Part shown: positions 32,996 through 45,415 of the stretch, in pieces
How positions within the stretch are numbered: position 1 is the first letter of the stretch
Layout: each line of letters begins with the position of its first letter
NCBI GenBank assembly: GCA_018340805.1
Contig: JACMZG010001870.1
Span: 16,107,679 to 16,171,678, forward strand
Source: Microvelia longipes
Taxonomy: Eukaryota > Arthropoda > Insecta > Hemiptera > Veliidae
Direction: 5' to 3'
DNA: 64,000 nucleotides
Translations under genes and position numbers: made by a program
Notes under the pieces: model-generated
Told to the model about the DNA's origin: nothing
Databases searched by the model: none
What the model saw: the letters and a program-made list of their open reading frames with translations, nothing else

Positions 32996-34506
32996 GTATT
33001 TCTAGACACTTTCTTGTAAACACTCTATCTTTCGAACGGATTAATATTTTTTAACCAAACTTGGTACAAAAATCAACCTTTGGGAGGACAGGAACCCTAT
33101 TGAAAACCAGGTTTTTGTGACGTCAGCAACCCGGTTTGCTGAGTCAGCGAAATTTTCAAAAAATCGGCAAAATTCAGGGTTAATATTTTTTGCCGCGAAA
33201 AAGGTCAATATTTATGTTTTTTGAGACGCTGAATCGAATGAAACCGGTCCGAAGTCGATACGACCACTCTAAGTGACCTAAAAATCGAAAAAACCATTGT
33301 AAATGACCGAAAACCAAAATTTAGGTCGATAAAAAATAAATTTCGAGTAGGGTGTCGTTTTCTATGTAATTTTGGGCGCTGAATCGAATGAAACCGGTCC
33401 GAAGTCGATACGACCACTTTAAGTTACCAAAAAGTCGAAAAAACCACAAATATTATAAAAACCAAAATTACGGTCGTTGAAAATTAAATTTCGAGTAGGG
33501 TGTCGTTTTCTATGTTTTTTGGGCCTCTGAGTTGAATACCAGTGGTCCGGAGTCAATACGACCACTCAAACTCAGGGTACCTGGGTTCGAATCCTGGAAG
33601 GGTCGATAATTTTTTATCGTTTTTTTTTACTAAATATAAGTTTACAACTAGAAAATAATTCTGGCGCGGTGGTCCGCATGTCGGGCGAATTTCCTTTGGA
33701 TGCGAGCTCTCAAACCCAGAGTACCTGGGTTCAAATCCTAGTAGGGACAATAATTTTTTATTGTTTTTTTACCTAATATAAGTTTACAACTAGAAAATAA
33801 TTCTGGCGCGGTGGTCCGCATGTCGGGCGAATTTCCTTTGGATGCGTGTTTCCGTGCTTTTTACATTATATAAGTTTACAACTACTAAATAAATAATTCC
33901 GCGCGGTGGTCCGCTGTCGGGCGAATTTCATTTAGAATGCGTGTTCCGTGCTAAACAACCCATTTCTTGCTTATGCAAGAACCATGCCCATTGCGTGGTT
34001 CCGGTTCATGCTTTAGAACCTAAGCAGTTACTCAATTGTCAAGCACTGCTCGTAACTCATTTTGTCTGTATTTTTCAAAGGAAATGCGCTAAATCCTTTT
34101 AAGATAACTGACTAAGCTTAAAGATAAGTAACTATGCTTTAAACTAGTGCAAATAATAGTGTGTACATCTATTTTTAGAGGCATAGTTTTGTACAACCAA
34201 CTGGATAATTATGCGCATTTCCTTTGAAAAATACAGACAAAATGAGTTACGAGCAGTGCTTGACAATTGAGTAACTGCTTAGGTTCTAAAGCATGATCCG
34301 GAACTACGCAATGGGCATGGTTCTTGCATAAGCAAGAAATGGGTTGTTTAGCACGGAAACACGCATTCTAAATGAAATTCGCCCGACAGCGGACTACCGC
34401 GCCGGAATTATTTATTTAGTAGTTGTAAACTTATATAATGTAAAAAGCACGGAAACACGCATCCAAAGGAAATTCGCCCGACATGCGGACCACCGCGCCA
34501 GAATTT
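32598..34506 (+). mobile_element. Composite foldback element with tRNA-like modules, copy B
   Basis: Same order and orientation as copy A. The TA run is longer (32724-32998). The ~140-155-bp tandem units lie at 33215-33590, and an intact box B 'gggttcgaatcct' at 33583-33595. A tRNA-like module spans 33655-33780. Terminal arms are 33798-34090 and 34212-34506. Ends match copy A ('agcgaatttcctttgg' and 'ccgcgccagaatttt'), and outside flanks differ, so A and B are separate insertions or a duplication with rearranged flanks. Confidence 0.8.
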
Positions 34507-35336
34507 TCTCACCTCTTATGATGTTTTTAAATAAATATTTTATGCATAATTATGTGAAAAAAGTTGATGGTCTAGAGAGCTTTCTATAAAATCCATAATA
34601 AAGTAAAGTGGTCATTACAAGAGCTGAGCAATAATATAAATTTTTAATTCCCCTGTCAGTAAAATTATATTTCACTGATAAGTTTAAGCTTTTCACTTAA
34701 AAAAGAAGTCCCGAAAAAGAGCTCTTAAATATTTGTTATTTTAGAGTTATATTTATTTTATAAATAATAATCAAATGAAAATATGATATAAGAAAAGACA
34801 TAAACAAATATTTATGTTGCTACCTTTAAAAGAAATTAAATTCATACCATTACTATTTTGATAATTTTGGAGAAAATGCCCTTTTTATGCCCATCAGAAT
34901 TTTTAAGAACACAACTTAAAGTTTACAAAAAGTATAAATTAATACGTTATATTTTACTGTAAAAATTTTATCAATCTAAAAAAACAGGGAACATAAAGTC
35001 TAATAAGACAAATTGCCAAGTATGTATATGTTGAAAATGGTATATGCAAATAAATAAATATATATGTGATTCCATTCTACTATATTTAAAGTATGTAGTG
35101 TAGTAGAGTAGAATCAACAAAACTTCACTCATGTATTTTGGTCTGTTGATACAACTGTGATTGTAAATTTTGGCTGCTAGGGCTACTTTTAGTGAGTATC
35201 ATAATCATAGAGGAGGTTGTGCTAATGTCATGCTGCCTGTCATGATGAAGGTAGTTTTGTGTGACAGAAATTTGTACAAAACGAAAACATGAAATTTTTT
35301 ATGTAATTTCTCCTTAGTCTCACTTTTTAGTTTATA
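34507..35336. other. AT-rich non-coding DNA
   Basis: No gene is seen. A short inverted pair 'gattccattctactatattt' and 'tagtagagtagaatc' lies near 35068-35115. Confidence 0.45.
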
Positions 35337-35662
35337 GAACTTATTTTTAAATAATTAAATAAATGACTTATATTCTATATTTTTCATCACTAATCTACAA
35401 ATTAGCGATGATCATTTCACCCAACACTGTTGGCATCTTCAGGCGATCAAATATAAACTTTAACACTACATTAACAACAAATTAAAAATTATACACACAG
35501 GTGTGTATTATTTTTAATTTGTTGTTAATGTAGTGTTTAAGTTTATTTTTGGTCGCCTGAAGATTCCCACAGTGTTGGGTGAAATGATCATCGCTATTTC
35601 TAGATTAGTGAAGAAAAATATTGTAGAATATAAGTCATTTATTTAATTATTTAAAAATGAAA
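35337..35662. mobile_element. Near-perfect 326-bp palindrome with CTGAWGAT...GAAA core
   Basis: Arms 35337-35498 and 35501-35662 meet at 'atacacac' AG 'gtgtgtat', leaving a two-base spacer. In the right arm CTGAAGATT at 35557-35565 is followed by a CCCA/TGGG stem and GAAA at 35581-35584. The left arm has the same on the minus strand with CTGAAGATG. A 7-base run 'gcgatga' and its complement flank this block. Confidence 0.85.
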
Positions 35663-37969
35663 TTTATATGTTTTGGGTGCAAATAAAACACCAAAATTTG
35701 TTGTTTGTTTACAAAATATTATGGCGTTTGACATTCATTTGTCAATTAAAGAGCAACAACCATTTTTAAAATATCAAGAAAACTTGATTCTTTTTTAAGA
35801 ATCAATTTCTTGAAACTTGCAGTAGTTTTTTAGGAGAGTTGGTTCAATTGTTAGGGGAGTAGTTGGAGTTGGTTCAATTGTTCTCTGTTAAGAAAAATCC
35901 CATATCTCAAAGTATGTGGAATACTGTCAAGTTTAATTAAAACGTTAATTCAAATTATGCTTACAGTGCTACAAAGAACAAACTATTCAAATTATGCTTT
36001 AAAAATTCTAAAGAATCATGTATAGGTTATATAACCAATAATAGTCACCCATAAAAAAGGCATTTCCAAAAAATGTTAACATTTTTTATAAATAAGTATT
36101 CATAATTTAAAAATTTAAATAATAATCAATTAATAACGTAAACTTGCTGATAAAAAATATTAATATAATAAATAAACCAAAATAAAAATGAAAGATTCAA
36201 ATAAATAACTTATAAATACTAATAATAAATATTTATAATTATTAATTACTTTTAATACATTTATAAAGTTACCTACTGCAGAATCATAACAATAATATAT
36301 AGAAAACATTCTGAAACCATTAAGTGCACTTTGTTTTGACATTTTTAAATAAATTTACATCGCAGAGGAAAAAAGTCAAACAAACGAAAAATGAAATTAT
36401 AAACCATATGGTAGTGTCTGTCCACTTTCACAAACTGACTTTTTGTATATTATTAAATTTAATAGAATCAAAATTCTGAAATAAATGGTCGTAGGGTTGA
36501 CAATTATTTTTTTAAATATTGACGGAATAAATTATTTAAAAAAAAGAAACATGAATAATTAAATAATGTTTTAAAATTTTTAGAATTCCAAAATAATCAA
36601 TATTCCAAAAAAATGTATTATTTTTAATTTTATTTTCTGGTTTCAATCAATTAATATAAATTGCCTGTGTCAGCTGTGATATTATTAATGATACGTTTTT
36701 ACTCTTCATTCTTATTTTAATGAAAATTAGAAGAAAAAAATACAATGATTAATTATCAATGATAAAAATTATATTAGAATTTGTGAATAAGAAAGGATAA
36801 ATATATATTTAATGATAATATTTATTAAGCTTTAATAATGAAAATAATAAATTGAGGTTTCTTAGAATTTTTAAACTTCTTAAGAGGTAAATTTTTTGAC
36901 ATATTTATTGATATAGAGTTATTTAGGATAGGTTAGTGTGGTGTGAATGGATTGATGCAATTTATAAATTTAAAAATTCCATTTATTTCCTTTAGTGCAA
37001 CTCTGTCTGACCAGAAAAATAATGATCTCTTAAAACAAGTTATTAAAAATGACAGTTTTGTTCAGTCATACTTGAGAATCCCTGGAAATATTATCTTTAT
37101 TTTTATTTCATCCTTCGTTAGTCTGAAGAAAGAACCTCAAAGCAGAATGATTATGGTGAAGTGTACAATCTAAATAATAAAACCTCGTTTTGTTTAAAAA
37201 TTATTTTAAAAAAATTATAATTAAAAAAATTCCTTTGCAAAATTATAAAAAATCCCTTGCACCATACTACACTTATAGAATACACTAACTTAGATGAATT
37301 ATTTTAAATAACTAAAGAATATGACGTTTTGCTCAGCATTATTTTCCAAGCTGGTTTATTACTAGTTAACCAATAAAAAATTAGGATTTTCCATTAATAT
37401 TTAGGGCTATTTATCATAAAATATCATTTATATTTTTAAGATAAAATTTATATAATATAATAAGATATTTTAACTATAAATATTGTCCTTTCTTAATGCC
37501 TTTATATATAGTTTAAAAATAAAATCTTTAGGAATTATATATAAATATAAATGAATGCATATATTTTTTCTATTTTTATCACATATTTTTTAAATTATCC
37601 ACTTAATTAGATATTTTATTCTTATAATTATATATTGAATAGATTTTATTAGTTAGGGCAAAAATAAATTAGTTTTTTTTTTAAATGTATTTATTTTTTT
37701 AGAGTTGGAATTTATAAGTTGTTTTAAAGGAAGAAGCATAAAAAGTTTTAAAACTTTTTTTTACCCCTACAATTTATATTTTTATAGCCTTCTAAAACTA
37801 TCTAAAATAAAATCATAAAGAAAATGACATGTTATTACATGCTGATAATTTTATCAGCAATCCATGAACCATTTGGTCCAAAATAGCTAGTGCCCTAGTT
37901 ATTTGAAAAAAAAATCAATTTTAAAAGTATATATTTGTCACTACATAGTGTTTTAATAATAATAATTTA
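35663..37969. other. AT-rich non-coding DNA
   Basis: No gene is supported; the open stretch at 36943-37173 matches no family. A small hairpin with 'cttgattctt' and 'aagaatcaa' lies at 35775-35817. The rest is very AT-rich. Confidence 0.45.
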
Positions 37970-38530
37970 ATCAAACCTGGCTATCAACCTGGTGAGTCAT
38001 ATTATTACTGAGACTCAGAATAAAAAATATATTATATCATGCCCTATGGCGGACTGAGCCAAAAATACCCAAGGAGGGTTTGGTCTAAAAGGGCCCAAAG
38101 CTAGATCTCAAGAAACCAATAGGGGGGGGGGGGGGGGGGGGTCTTATATTGCTCCGCTAGTAGATAGCAGGTAGATAGCAGTAATACTACTCTTGACTAG
38201 AGTAGTATTAATGATTATAGCAAACATATTAACAGGTAACTAAAGGTTAATTTATTATTAACCTGGTATTAATAAAATTAAATCAAATGAAATTATTTTA
38301 TTTAAATAAATTAAAATAAACTGAAATAAAACTTAAGTTTATTCATTTAGTTAAATTTAAAATTTAATTAAACTAATTTATGCTTAATGTATTTTATGTC
38401 TAGGGCCCCTGATCATGACCGTGTTTCATGATCGAGACTCATTCATTCTTCTCTCCAGCCCTGATGATGACTGTTTAGGTTGATATCAGGTCTATACCTA
38501 TTTTACCTTATTTTGTGATATCAGGTTATT
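37970..38530. repeat. Degenerate inverted-repeat element of the CTGAWGATG family
   Basis: Left words 'aaacctggctatcaacctgg' (37974-37993) and 'tattattactgag' are inverted relative to 'ctgatgatga' (38461-38470) and 'taggttgatatcaggt' on the right. The GAAA of the core has changed to GATA. The loop contains an 18-20-base G homopolymer near 38125-38142 and TA-rich DNA. Confidence 0.5.
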
Positions 38531-39068
38531 GGGAAGAGTGAGTTTAACAGAAAAGAAAGTACACCTGATTATTATTATTATTATTGTTACATCCAACTCA
38601 AACATTTATTTTTAGCTTTTTGCTGATTACTAATTTTATTTAAATAAATATTTTTTTAGCATTTCTTATGATTCAAAAAGCTAATAATATCATTTTTTGT
38701 GAATTAGTATAAATATTTTTTTATATTTGTTTCTTTTTGTTTTTTAGATGTATCTTTCTCAATAAAACACATGAAGAGTAAAAAAAATAATAGATTAAAC
38801 AAAATGTAAATACCTAGTAAACTATTAATTGGCAATTAATGATTAAAGTAAAATTGATTGTACCAGAAAATAAAAATGTATTATTATTTTATATTAATTT
38901 GAATTATTTAAAATTTTTACAGATTAATTTTTCAATGAAGGATTAAAATATAATATGTGAAAATAAATTAAGAAAACAAGTCTTTGAAAATGCTATAAAT
39001 AAATAGTTAATGGTAAGATTTTTTTTGTTTATTTCAAAACTTATACGTTATTTGGGATATCAATATGT
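38531..39068. other. AT-rich non-coding DNA
   Basis: No gene or recognised repeat is seen apart from an ATT triplet run at 38571-38585. Confidence 0.45.
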
Positions 39069-40187
39069 TTACTTTTTCTCATTTATACCGTAGGTATATA
39101 GGAAAATTATTGTGTTTGCAAAAAGAATCCAAAACCAGGTTTTTTTAAGCGCTCCTAAGTGGTTATGTGTGTCTGTTATTATTGTATCTCCCAGTACATT
39201 TATGCTTGAGAGCTGAAACCTGGTACACAGTTCATCTAGTTTAAAAATTTAAAGTTTAAATACCAATCTGTAGATGTTCTTGTGCTATCCCAAAAAAAGT
39301 ATGACGTCTTTAAGTGACAGTACTGACTCAGAAAACTTTCAAAAATTTATAAAACACGGGAACATTTATCGATCAGTTTGAAATTTAACACGCATTATAA
39401 GCATTTCATTATAAGCATTAGTTTAATTTTTTATTGAATGCTTTTATATTATTTTAACAACTTCTTCTTATTGGCATGAGTAATTTTGTAGAATTCCATT
39501 TTTAAACCACTACTAACTTAACTAGGCGTTTATTCTACAAGAAGAATCAAAGGCTTTACTTTGTAAGTAATATATTTCAACCATCATTGTGGTCATCTTC
39601 AGAATATCATACAAACCAAAACAACAAATAACTAAGAGAACTAACAGAGATAAAAATCAAAATATAACAACAAAAAAAGATATCTCAAAGCATAATTACA
39701 ATAAAACAAGCTTAACATTTACAGGTTGACTATCAAAATATATTTAAAAAGACAGTTATATGAGTTATAGACAGTTATATGAATTAATTTTTTTTTAAAT
39801 TATAAAAAATATTCCATTTGAGTTGCAAGTTGGTACAAGTATAAAATAAGTACCCCTCCCCCTTTTTTTTAATAAATAAGTATACTATATTTAGTATAAG
39901 TAGTATTCCATATGGTAAGTATAACTACGGGTTTCGTTAGATAATAAAAGTTAAGCAGTATCCAGCAATGTCAGTGCCTTAATGGTTTGACAGCTGTAAA
40001 TAAAACGAATGTGTTTACCATCTGAGGACAAGCAATGTTTGTCTGAAGACAAACATATGTAAAACAAATATAAATTAAATGATTTCTTAAGAAGTAAGAA
40101 TGAGCATATCAAATCCTATGTGGATTCAATGTACAAAGCTAATGTGGTGAGGAAAAGTTTGGAGCAACCCCATACCTGATTTTTTTA
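39069..40187 (+). repeat. 5S-derived dispersed element, copy 3, with internal insertion
   Basis: Head 'ttctcatttataccgtaggt' at about 39076, 'ctcccagtacatttatgct' at 39188-39206, a 5S-like segment at 39926-40002 and a tail ending near 40187. The 5S-like part has 'aaaagttaagcagta', then 'tcagtgccttaatgg', so its box C region is mutated. About 39490-39810 is foreign to the family and contains a CTGAWGATG-GAAA arm. Confidence 0.6.
39577..39606 (-). repeat. Single CTGAAGATG...GAAA arm
   Basis: On the minus strand CTGAAGATG is followed by a GACC/GGTT stem and GAAA. No clear inverted partner was found nearby, so this may be a half element inserted in the 5S-derived copy. Confidence 0.5.
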
Positions 40188-40568
40188 AAAATTTTGTCAA
40201 GTATATGATCAATATTTTATTTAATTGGAAAGTATACTTGGAAATATTAAGTGAGTGCAAGAAATGTATTAGAGAGCACTGCCAATTATTTTATTCATTT
40301 AGTTTATTTGAAACCTCTTAATAATGAATAAAATAAAAAGTATACTTTGATTAAACAAGATTATTTTGAATTCACTAATAACAAAAGACGAGTTAATCAA
40401 ATTCATCAACACACTCAATAGTAGTGGATTCGTTTGAAAAATTAGTTGGTTTAATTCCCAGGTAAGCATAATGCTTGTCAGGTACCTCCCTCAACATAAA
40501 ATTTTTTTTTCATTTGCATACTGAAACCTAAGATTATGTTTGACCTATAATGTTTGACTTAAAACAAT

Positions 40569-40652
40569 GTCTACAGTGCTAAGTTAAGTCTAAATAAGAT
40601 AAGGACGAATGCTTCTTTTCTTCACTTAGACTTTACTTAGCATTGTAGACAT
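40569..40652. repeat. Short inverted repeat
   Basis: 'gtctacagtgctaagttaag' and 'ttacttagcattgtagac' are near-complementary arms about 30 bp long with a 20-bp loop. Could be a small hairpin MITE fragment. Confidence 0.6.
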
Positions 40653-40840
40653 AGGTTTAGTGATTAAAAAGGTTTTATTAATGTTGCTTGTCTTGATATA
40701 TGACCAGAATGGTCACTCTGTTAAGAATGTGACACAGTATAATATATTTATACAAACAATATACCTAAATTTAAGAATTAAGTTTAATGGACTGTGAGAA
40801 ATCTTAATTAGGAAAAATAATAATGATTTAACAATCCGAG

Positions 40841-41238
40841 TTTTGTTAGATTAATTTATTTCATCAGAGCTTTCGCACAAGTGATGCTTGGCATCCTCAG
40901 TGAATAATAAGTAATATAGTTACACCACCACATATGTAAAACAACAGTTAAGAGCATCAAACCAAAAGTTAATATTAAAAAAGTATATTGTTGTGAGTAA
41001 AGTGTTTTTATGTTGTGAGTAAAACATAAAAACATTGCATCAATTAAGAAAAGAAAAAAATGTTATTTTTGTAACATTTTAATGTTACAAAAATTTTAAT
41101 ATTAACTTTTGGTTTGATGCTCTTAACTGTTGTTATACATATGTGGTGGTGTAACTATATTACTTATTATTCACTGAGGATGCCAAGCATCGCTTGTGCG
41201 AAAGCTCTGATGAAATAAATTAATGTAACAAAAATTGG
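40841..41238. mobile_element. Inverted-repeat element with CTGAGGATG...GAAA core
   Basis: Arms 40841-40978 and 41096-41238 are almost identical inverted copies ('gtaatatagttacaccacca' against 'tggtggtgtaactatattac'). On the plus strand CTGAGGATG at 41173-41181 is followed by a strong stem, GCCAAGC paired with GCTTG-T-GC (one bulged T), and GAAA at 41200-41203. The loop is about 115 bp of AT-rich DNA. Confidence 0.8.
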
Positions 41239-41723
41239 ACTGCTGTCTACATTATTACTTTTCTTAATTAATGTACCCAAAATATTTCAAATTAAAAATA
41301 ATTGGCTGAATAACATATAAGTAGATCTATACAGCAACAAAAAAATGGGTAGCCAATGTTGGGCCTACATCAAAGAAAGATTACTTAAAAAGACACTAGT
41401 ATATTTTTATTTAAAATTTTCAATAATCATTTTAAAATCTATGTATTGTTATTTAGGTTTTCCTATAATAGGATTATTGCCTTAATACTAAAATATTTCT
41501 ACTGAATACATGCTTCATTTTGTTTTGCTATCTTTTTTTCTATTTAAATACTTAATGAATTTGATTAATATTTTTTTAGGAGAAGACTATTATGTAAAAT
41601 CACAGATTTGCATTTTGTAACAAAGTGCACATATTATATTTTCCTTCAAATAAATAATTTTAAGGCGCTAAATCTACTTAAAATATTATGATTTTGAATG
41701 ACCCATAGTGGAGTTGTTCATAG

Positions 41724-42006
41724 TTAAAGGAACGAAGAAAAGAGTCTTTCCACAAAACTATAATATATTCAAAGCGCTTTCAACCTAACATGAGGCCATC
41801 ATCAGTGCCTGTACAAAGAAATAAAAACCATATAAAGCAATCATAAATTGTCAATACTAAAAAAATAAATAAAAATAAAAAACGGATAAAATAAAAATAA
41901 ATAACAAAGTTAAAACAGTAAAACAAATGTAAAGTAAATGTGAATAAAAATTACCAGATATAACATAAAGAATAAACAACTAAGAACTTTGCTTCGTTCC
42001 TTTAAT
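41724..42006. mobile_element. Inverted-repeat element with short termini
   Basis: Short terminal inverted repeat 'taaaggaacgaag' and 'cttcgttccttta'. The left portion carries 'gagtctttccacaaaacta' and, on the minus strand at 41778-41805, CTGATGATG, a GGCCT/AGGTT stem and GAAA. The matching right-hand core is lost, leaving an A-rich interior. Confidence 0.65.
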
Positions 42007-42649
42007 TAAAATATTGTTTTAAATTAAAATTTATTTGATTTACATGAGGTTTACTATTACTATGTTTACCAGTACTTAAGTGAACATAATTTATTTATTT
42101 TTTTAATGAAAGATTTTTTTATAATTATTTTGATTTATAATTATTTATTATATATTGTGTAAACAAATAATTTTATTGAATTTGTGTTTTAGTTGTCTTA
42201 TATTTGTTATTTTTTAAAAAAACAAAAATCAGGAAAAATATAATATTTTAAATAAAATACTTTTCGGTAGAGTAGATTTCGCTTTTATATTCATAAAAAA
42301 AAATAATAAATGAGAAAATAGAGAATAATTATATTTACAAAATATGTTTATCACTGCTTCTAATTAGGTAATTTTTTCAAATTAAAAAGAATCTAAAAAC
42401 TTTTTTAATGAATTTTAGACATTATATCTTCATGGATTTTTTTATTTATTTATTATTTTTTAATTTAACTACTAGTTATAGTAAAAGGGTACCTAGTAAA
42501 TGCATAAAATTGTAACACATACAGCTTTAAACAAGATAATTGGAAGTAAAGAAACAGAAGGTGGAAAAGTTTCTCCACAATTTGTGGAAAGCTATTTATT
42601 ATTAAAGTTTTAATTAAATAATAACCATGTTATTGTTTAAGGAAAAATA

Positions 42650-43065
42650 ATTAATTTTGTCGATTTACAAATTTCTCAAAGTACTTTTGAGTTAATTATA
42701 GGCCTTCAACAGTGCAGGTAAACAAATATAAACAATAAAAATAAATAAATTAAAGATAATAAAATTATTTAAATAAGAAATAAAATTTCTGGCTTTTTAA
42801 AATTTTAATTGGCTATTTTTATGCCTGTTCTTTTTAACAGTAATTTCATTTTTTTCATATATTTTTAATCGTATTTCTATAACTTTATTAACTTTTTTTT
42901 ATTTATTTATTTTTTTCATGTTTAATTTTCCTCACCTACTACCATAGTTTAATTTTTAATTGTTCTTATTTGTCGAGCACTAATGATGACCTCTTATCAG
43001 GTGAAATTTGCTTTGCTTATATTGCAAAGAAAGAAAATTAATTGTTAAACGACAGTCTTTTCTTC
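42650..43065. repeat. Degenerate member of the CTGAWGATG inverted-repeat family
   Basis: The right part reads CTAATGATG at 42980-42988, a GACCT/AGGT-type stem and GAAA at 43003-43006. The left part has 'ggccttcaacagtgcaggt'. Outer words 'aaaataattaattttgtcga' and 'gaaaattaattgttaaacga' are loosely inverted. Strongly diverged. Confidence 0.45.
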
Positions 43066-43254
43066 CTTTCTCCATCATGAAAAATATTATATTTCTAATC
43101 TGATATTATAAAATGTTGATTGGAATACAAGAAAAAACCAGATAAGAAGTCTGAAGTATTTTAGTTCTGGGTTCTGGTTAAAAAGAAAAGTTACTCAGCA
43201 CACATTCTGCCTTCCCATTAAATTGTAATTTAATTAAGCAGAACTGTGTTTAAC

Positions 43255-43320
43255 AGTGCTGGTAAAATATTGAGTCTTTCAAACAGTGCTGGTAAAATAT
43301 TAAGTCTTTCAATATACAAT
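43255..43320 (+). repeat. Two-copy direct repeat
   Basis: 'aacagtgctggtaaaatatt' followed by 'gagtctttca' or 'aagtctttca' occurs twice in a row with a ~31-bp period. No function evident. Confidence 0.7.
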
Positions 43321-44682
43321 GATACTCCTTTGTTGATGGAATTAAAAACTGACTCTCCTTGAATCGAAAAAACATTGTTTTCATATTATTTCTGACTATT
43401 TCTCAGTTATAATTAAAGTTGGATTTTTCAGATTCAAGGCTCTAGAATATTAGGTACAAAGATTAACAACTGATTTGGACAGAAGGTCCAAAATTACTGA
43501 TGGTTGACTGTCAATATATGATATCATAATGAGACTCTGTCGTGATATCCTAAGACTCATCTAAATATTATTTTCTCTGGCACTGATAATGGTCATTTTG
43601 TTTAAAAGCCAGTTTAAATCAAATTAATCAAAATTGTGAAAAACATTATACTGATTATTATCGTACACTCCACCTGCACTACACCTTATTAACATCATAT
43701 CTGTGTTTATAATTACATCTTTTATGAATATTTGGAAAAAGGGTAATTATTATTTTTTATGTATGTTTTATAATTTTACTAAATATTAACCATTTAAATA
43801 TTAAAGAAAAATTATTAATCTATAAATAAAAAAATCAAATGAAGATAATGTCCGCAATTTTTACACTTTTATCTAGGTAATAGTTGAACAGTGATTTCAT
43901 AATAATAATAATATATTGTGAGAAAAAGGTTTTACATACTCTGCAATATTATTTACATTTTATGATACTCTTTAAAGGAAGAAAAAACACTTAAACATTT
44001 GAGTTTAAAAATATGAATATATTAAAAATTGTTTTAATTTTATGTAGTACAGTCTTTTCTTATAATTATTTATTATTATTTCTTAAAATACTTATAATTA
44101 TTTTTAAAATAGTTCAATTTTAAATGTTTGGCTTACATTTAAAAATAAAAACAGCTTATGGTCAAGTTCTATTCAGCCTCTCCCTTTTACATTGATGCTT
44201 GATTGAATTAGTCAATTGTGAATTTATTATATTTTTTGGTTAGAGGGATGGGAAGTAAATCTGAAAGATGTATAATAGGGTTATTTGTGCTATGCTGAGG
44301 CCAAATTTAGGGGAAGGTAGTTGCACACCTTGTAAGATAAGAGATTTTAAGATTTAATAATTTTTATTCAATCCTGAAATGAGTTGATTGTTAATTATCT
44401 TTCTGTTGGAAAAACTGAAGGTAACTGTTTCTGTAAACTATTAAAATCGATAGATCTAAGTGAAAATGTATAATACCGTTGAAATTCCTATAATTATTTT
44501 GACTAACATCATTTTTATCAGTTCCATGTGTATAACATACCATTGAATTATTCACAAAGCAGTTATATTTTGACTTTAGTTCATATTTATTTAATCAAGT
44601 TTCTGACTGCTTATAAGAAGTTTCCATGGTTAGACTGTCAGACTGGTTCCAGGTCTTACTGCTAAAAGTATGACAAGATTAT
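43321..44682. other. AT-rich non-coding DNA
   Basis: No gene recognised. A faint CTGATAATGG...AAAG motif at 43583-43610 may be a decayed relative of the inverted-repeat family. Confidence 0.4.
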
Positions 44683-44803
44683 TTTTCATCCCGTTGACTA
44701 GACCAGCTTAACATTCTTTAAAATTGAAATTATCTTATCAGCAAATAAGGTAATTTCAATATTATAAAACGCTGAGCTATTCTAGTCAACATGATGAAAA
44801 TTT
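44683..44803. repeat. Hairpin inverted repeat
   Basis: 'cttatcagcaaataagg' forms the tip, with arms 'taaaattgaaattatctta' and 'taaggtaatttcaatatta', and 'ttgactaga' with 'tctagtcaa' outside. Arms are ~55 bp with mismatches. Type unknown. Confidence 0.65.
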
Positions 44804-44888
44804 ATGCTTAAGCTTTTCTTTAAGAGGTTTTCTTAAAATATTTTCTTGATCTTTAAGTTCTTAACTAAATGGTCTATATGTTTTAGAA

Positions 44889-45109
44889 TGAGCATAAATG
44901 GAGTCCATCGTAAAAGAATGAAAGATTTAAAAGTCGCTCCACAGTTAAAGATGTTAATTTACAAAAAACCTGAGCGCTTTCAACCTAACAAGAGGTTATT
45001 TTCAGTGCCTATTAAACAAATAAAACATAAAAAAACCATACATAAAAATACAAAATATAAAAAAAAACAGATAAATTACAGAAATGGAGTGATAAAAAAG
45101 AATAAATAA
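44889..45109. repeat. Half element of the CTGAWGATG family
   Basis: Contains 'gtcgctccacagttaaag' and, on the minus strand at 44978-45004, a degenerate core (CTGAAAATAACC, AGGTT, GAAA). An A-rich run with 'aaacataaaaaaaccataca' follows. The long frame across it is low complexity and not a gene. Confidence 0.5.
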
Positions 45110-45365
45110 ATTACCGTTGAGAGATTAAAAGGAAGAAAGGAGTAGTTTTAAATATAAAACAAAATCAAGAGGGTTAGAGTAGGCTTGTATCAAGACACTT
45201 GTGTGCGGCGCTCACAGTAGCGTATTGGTAAGAGGTGTTCTCTCTCCTTTCTCGTTCAAATTTAGATTGCCAACAGTGCAAACAGTTTAGTCCTGACTTC
45301 TAAATATCTCTAATTTTTCCAATTTAACTTACAATCTTTATCTCTGTAATGTGCTATGCAAGCTT

Positions 45366-45415
45366 TTTGTGGGACATTCACATAGTTTTCCAAAACCATG
45401 TGAATGTCCCACATA
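45366..45415. repeat. Short hairpin
   Basis: 'tgtgggacattcacatagtt' and 'ccatgtgaatgtcccaca' form an arm of about 17 bp with a ~15-nt loop. Confidence 0.75.

Noticed and set aside
32809..33009. IYIYIY repeat protein
   Set aside because: Pure translation of a (TA)n microsatellite.
30483..34589. Matching small proteins encoded at 30.5, 30.8, 31.4, 33.6 and 34.3 kb
   Set aside because: They coincide with the tRNA-like modules and inverted arms of composite elements A and B; identical peptides reflect identical DNA, and the frames are not maintained in the fossil copies.
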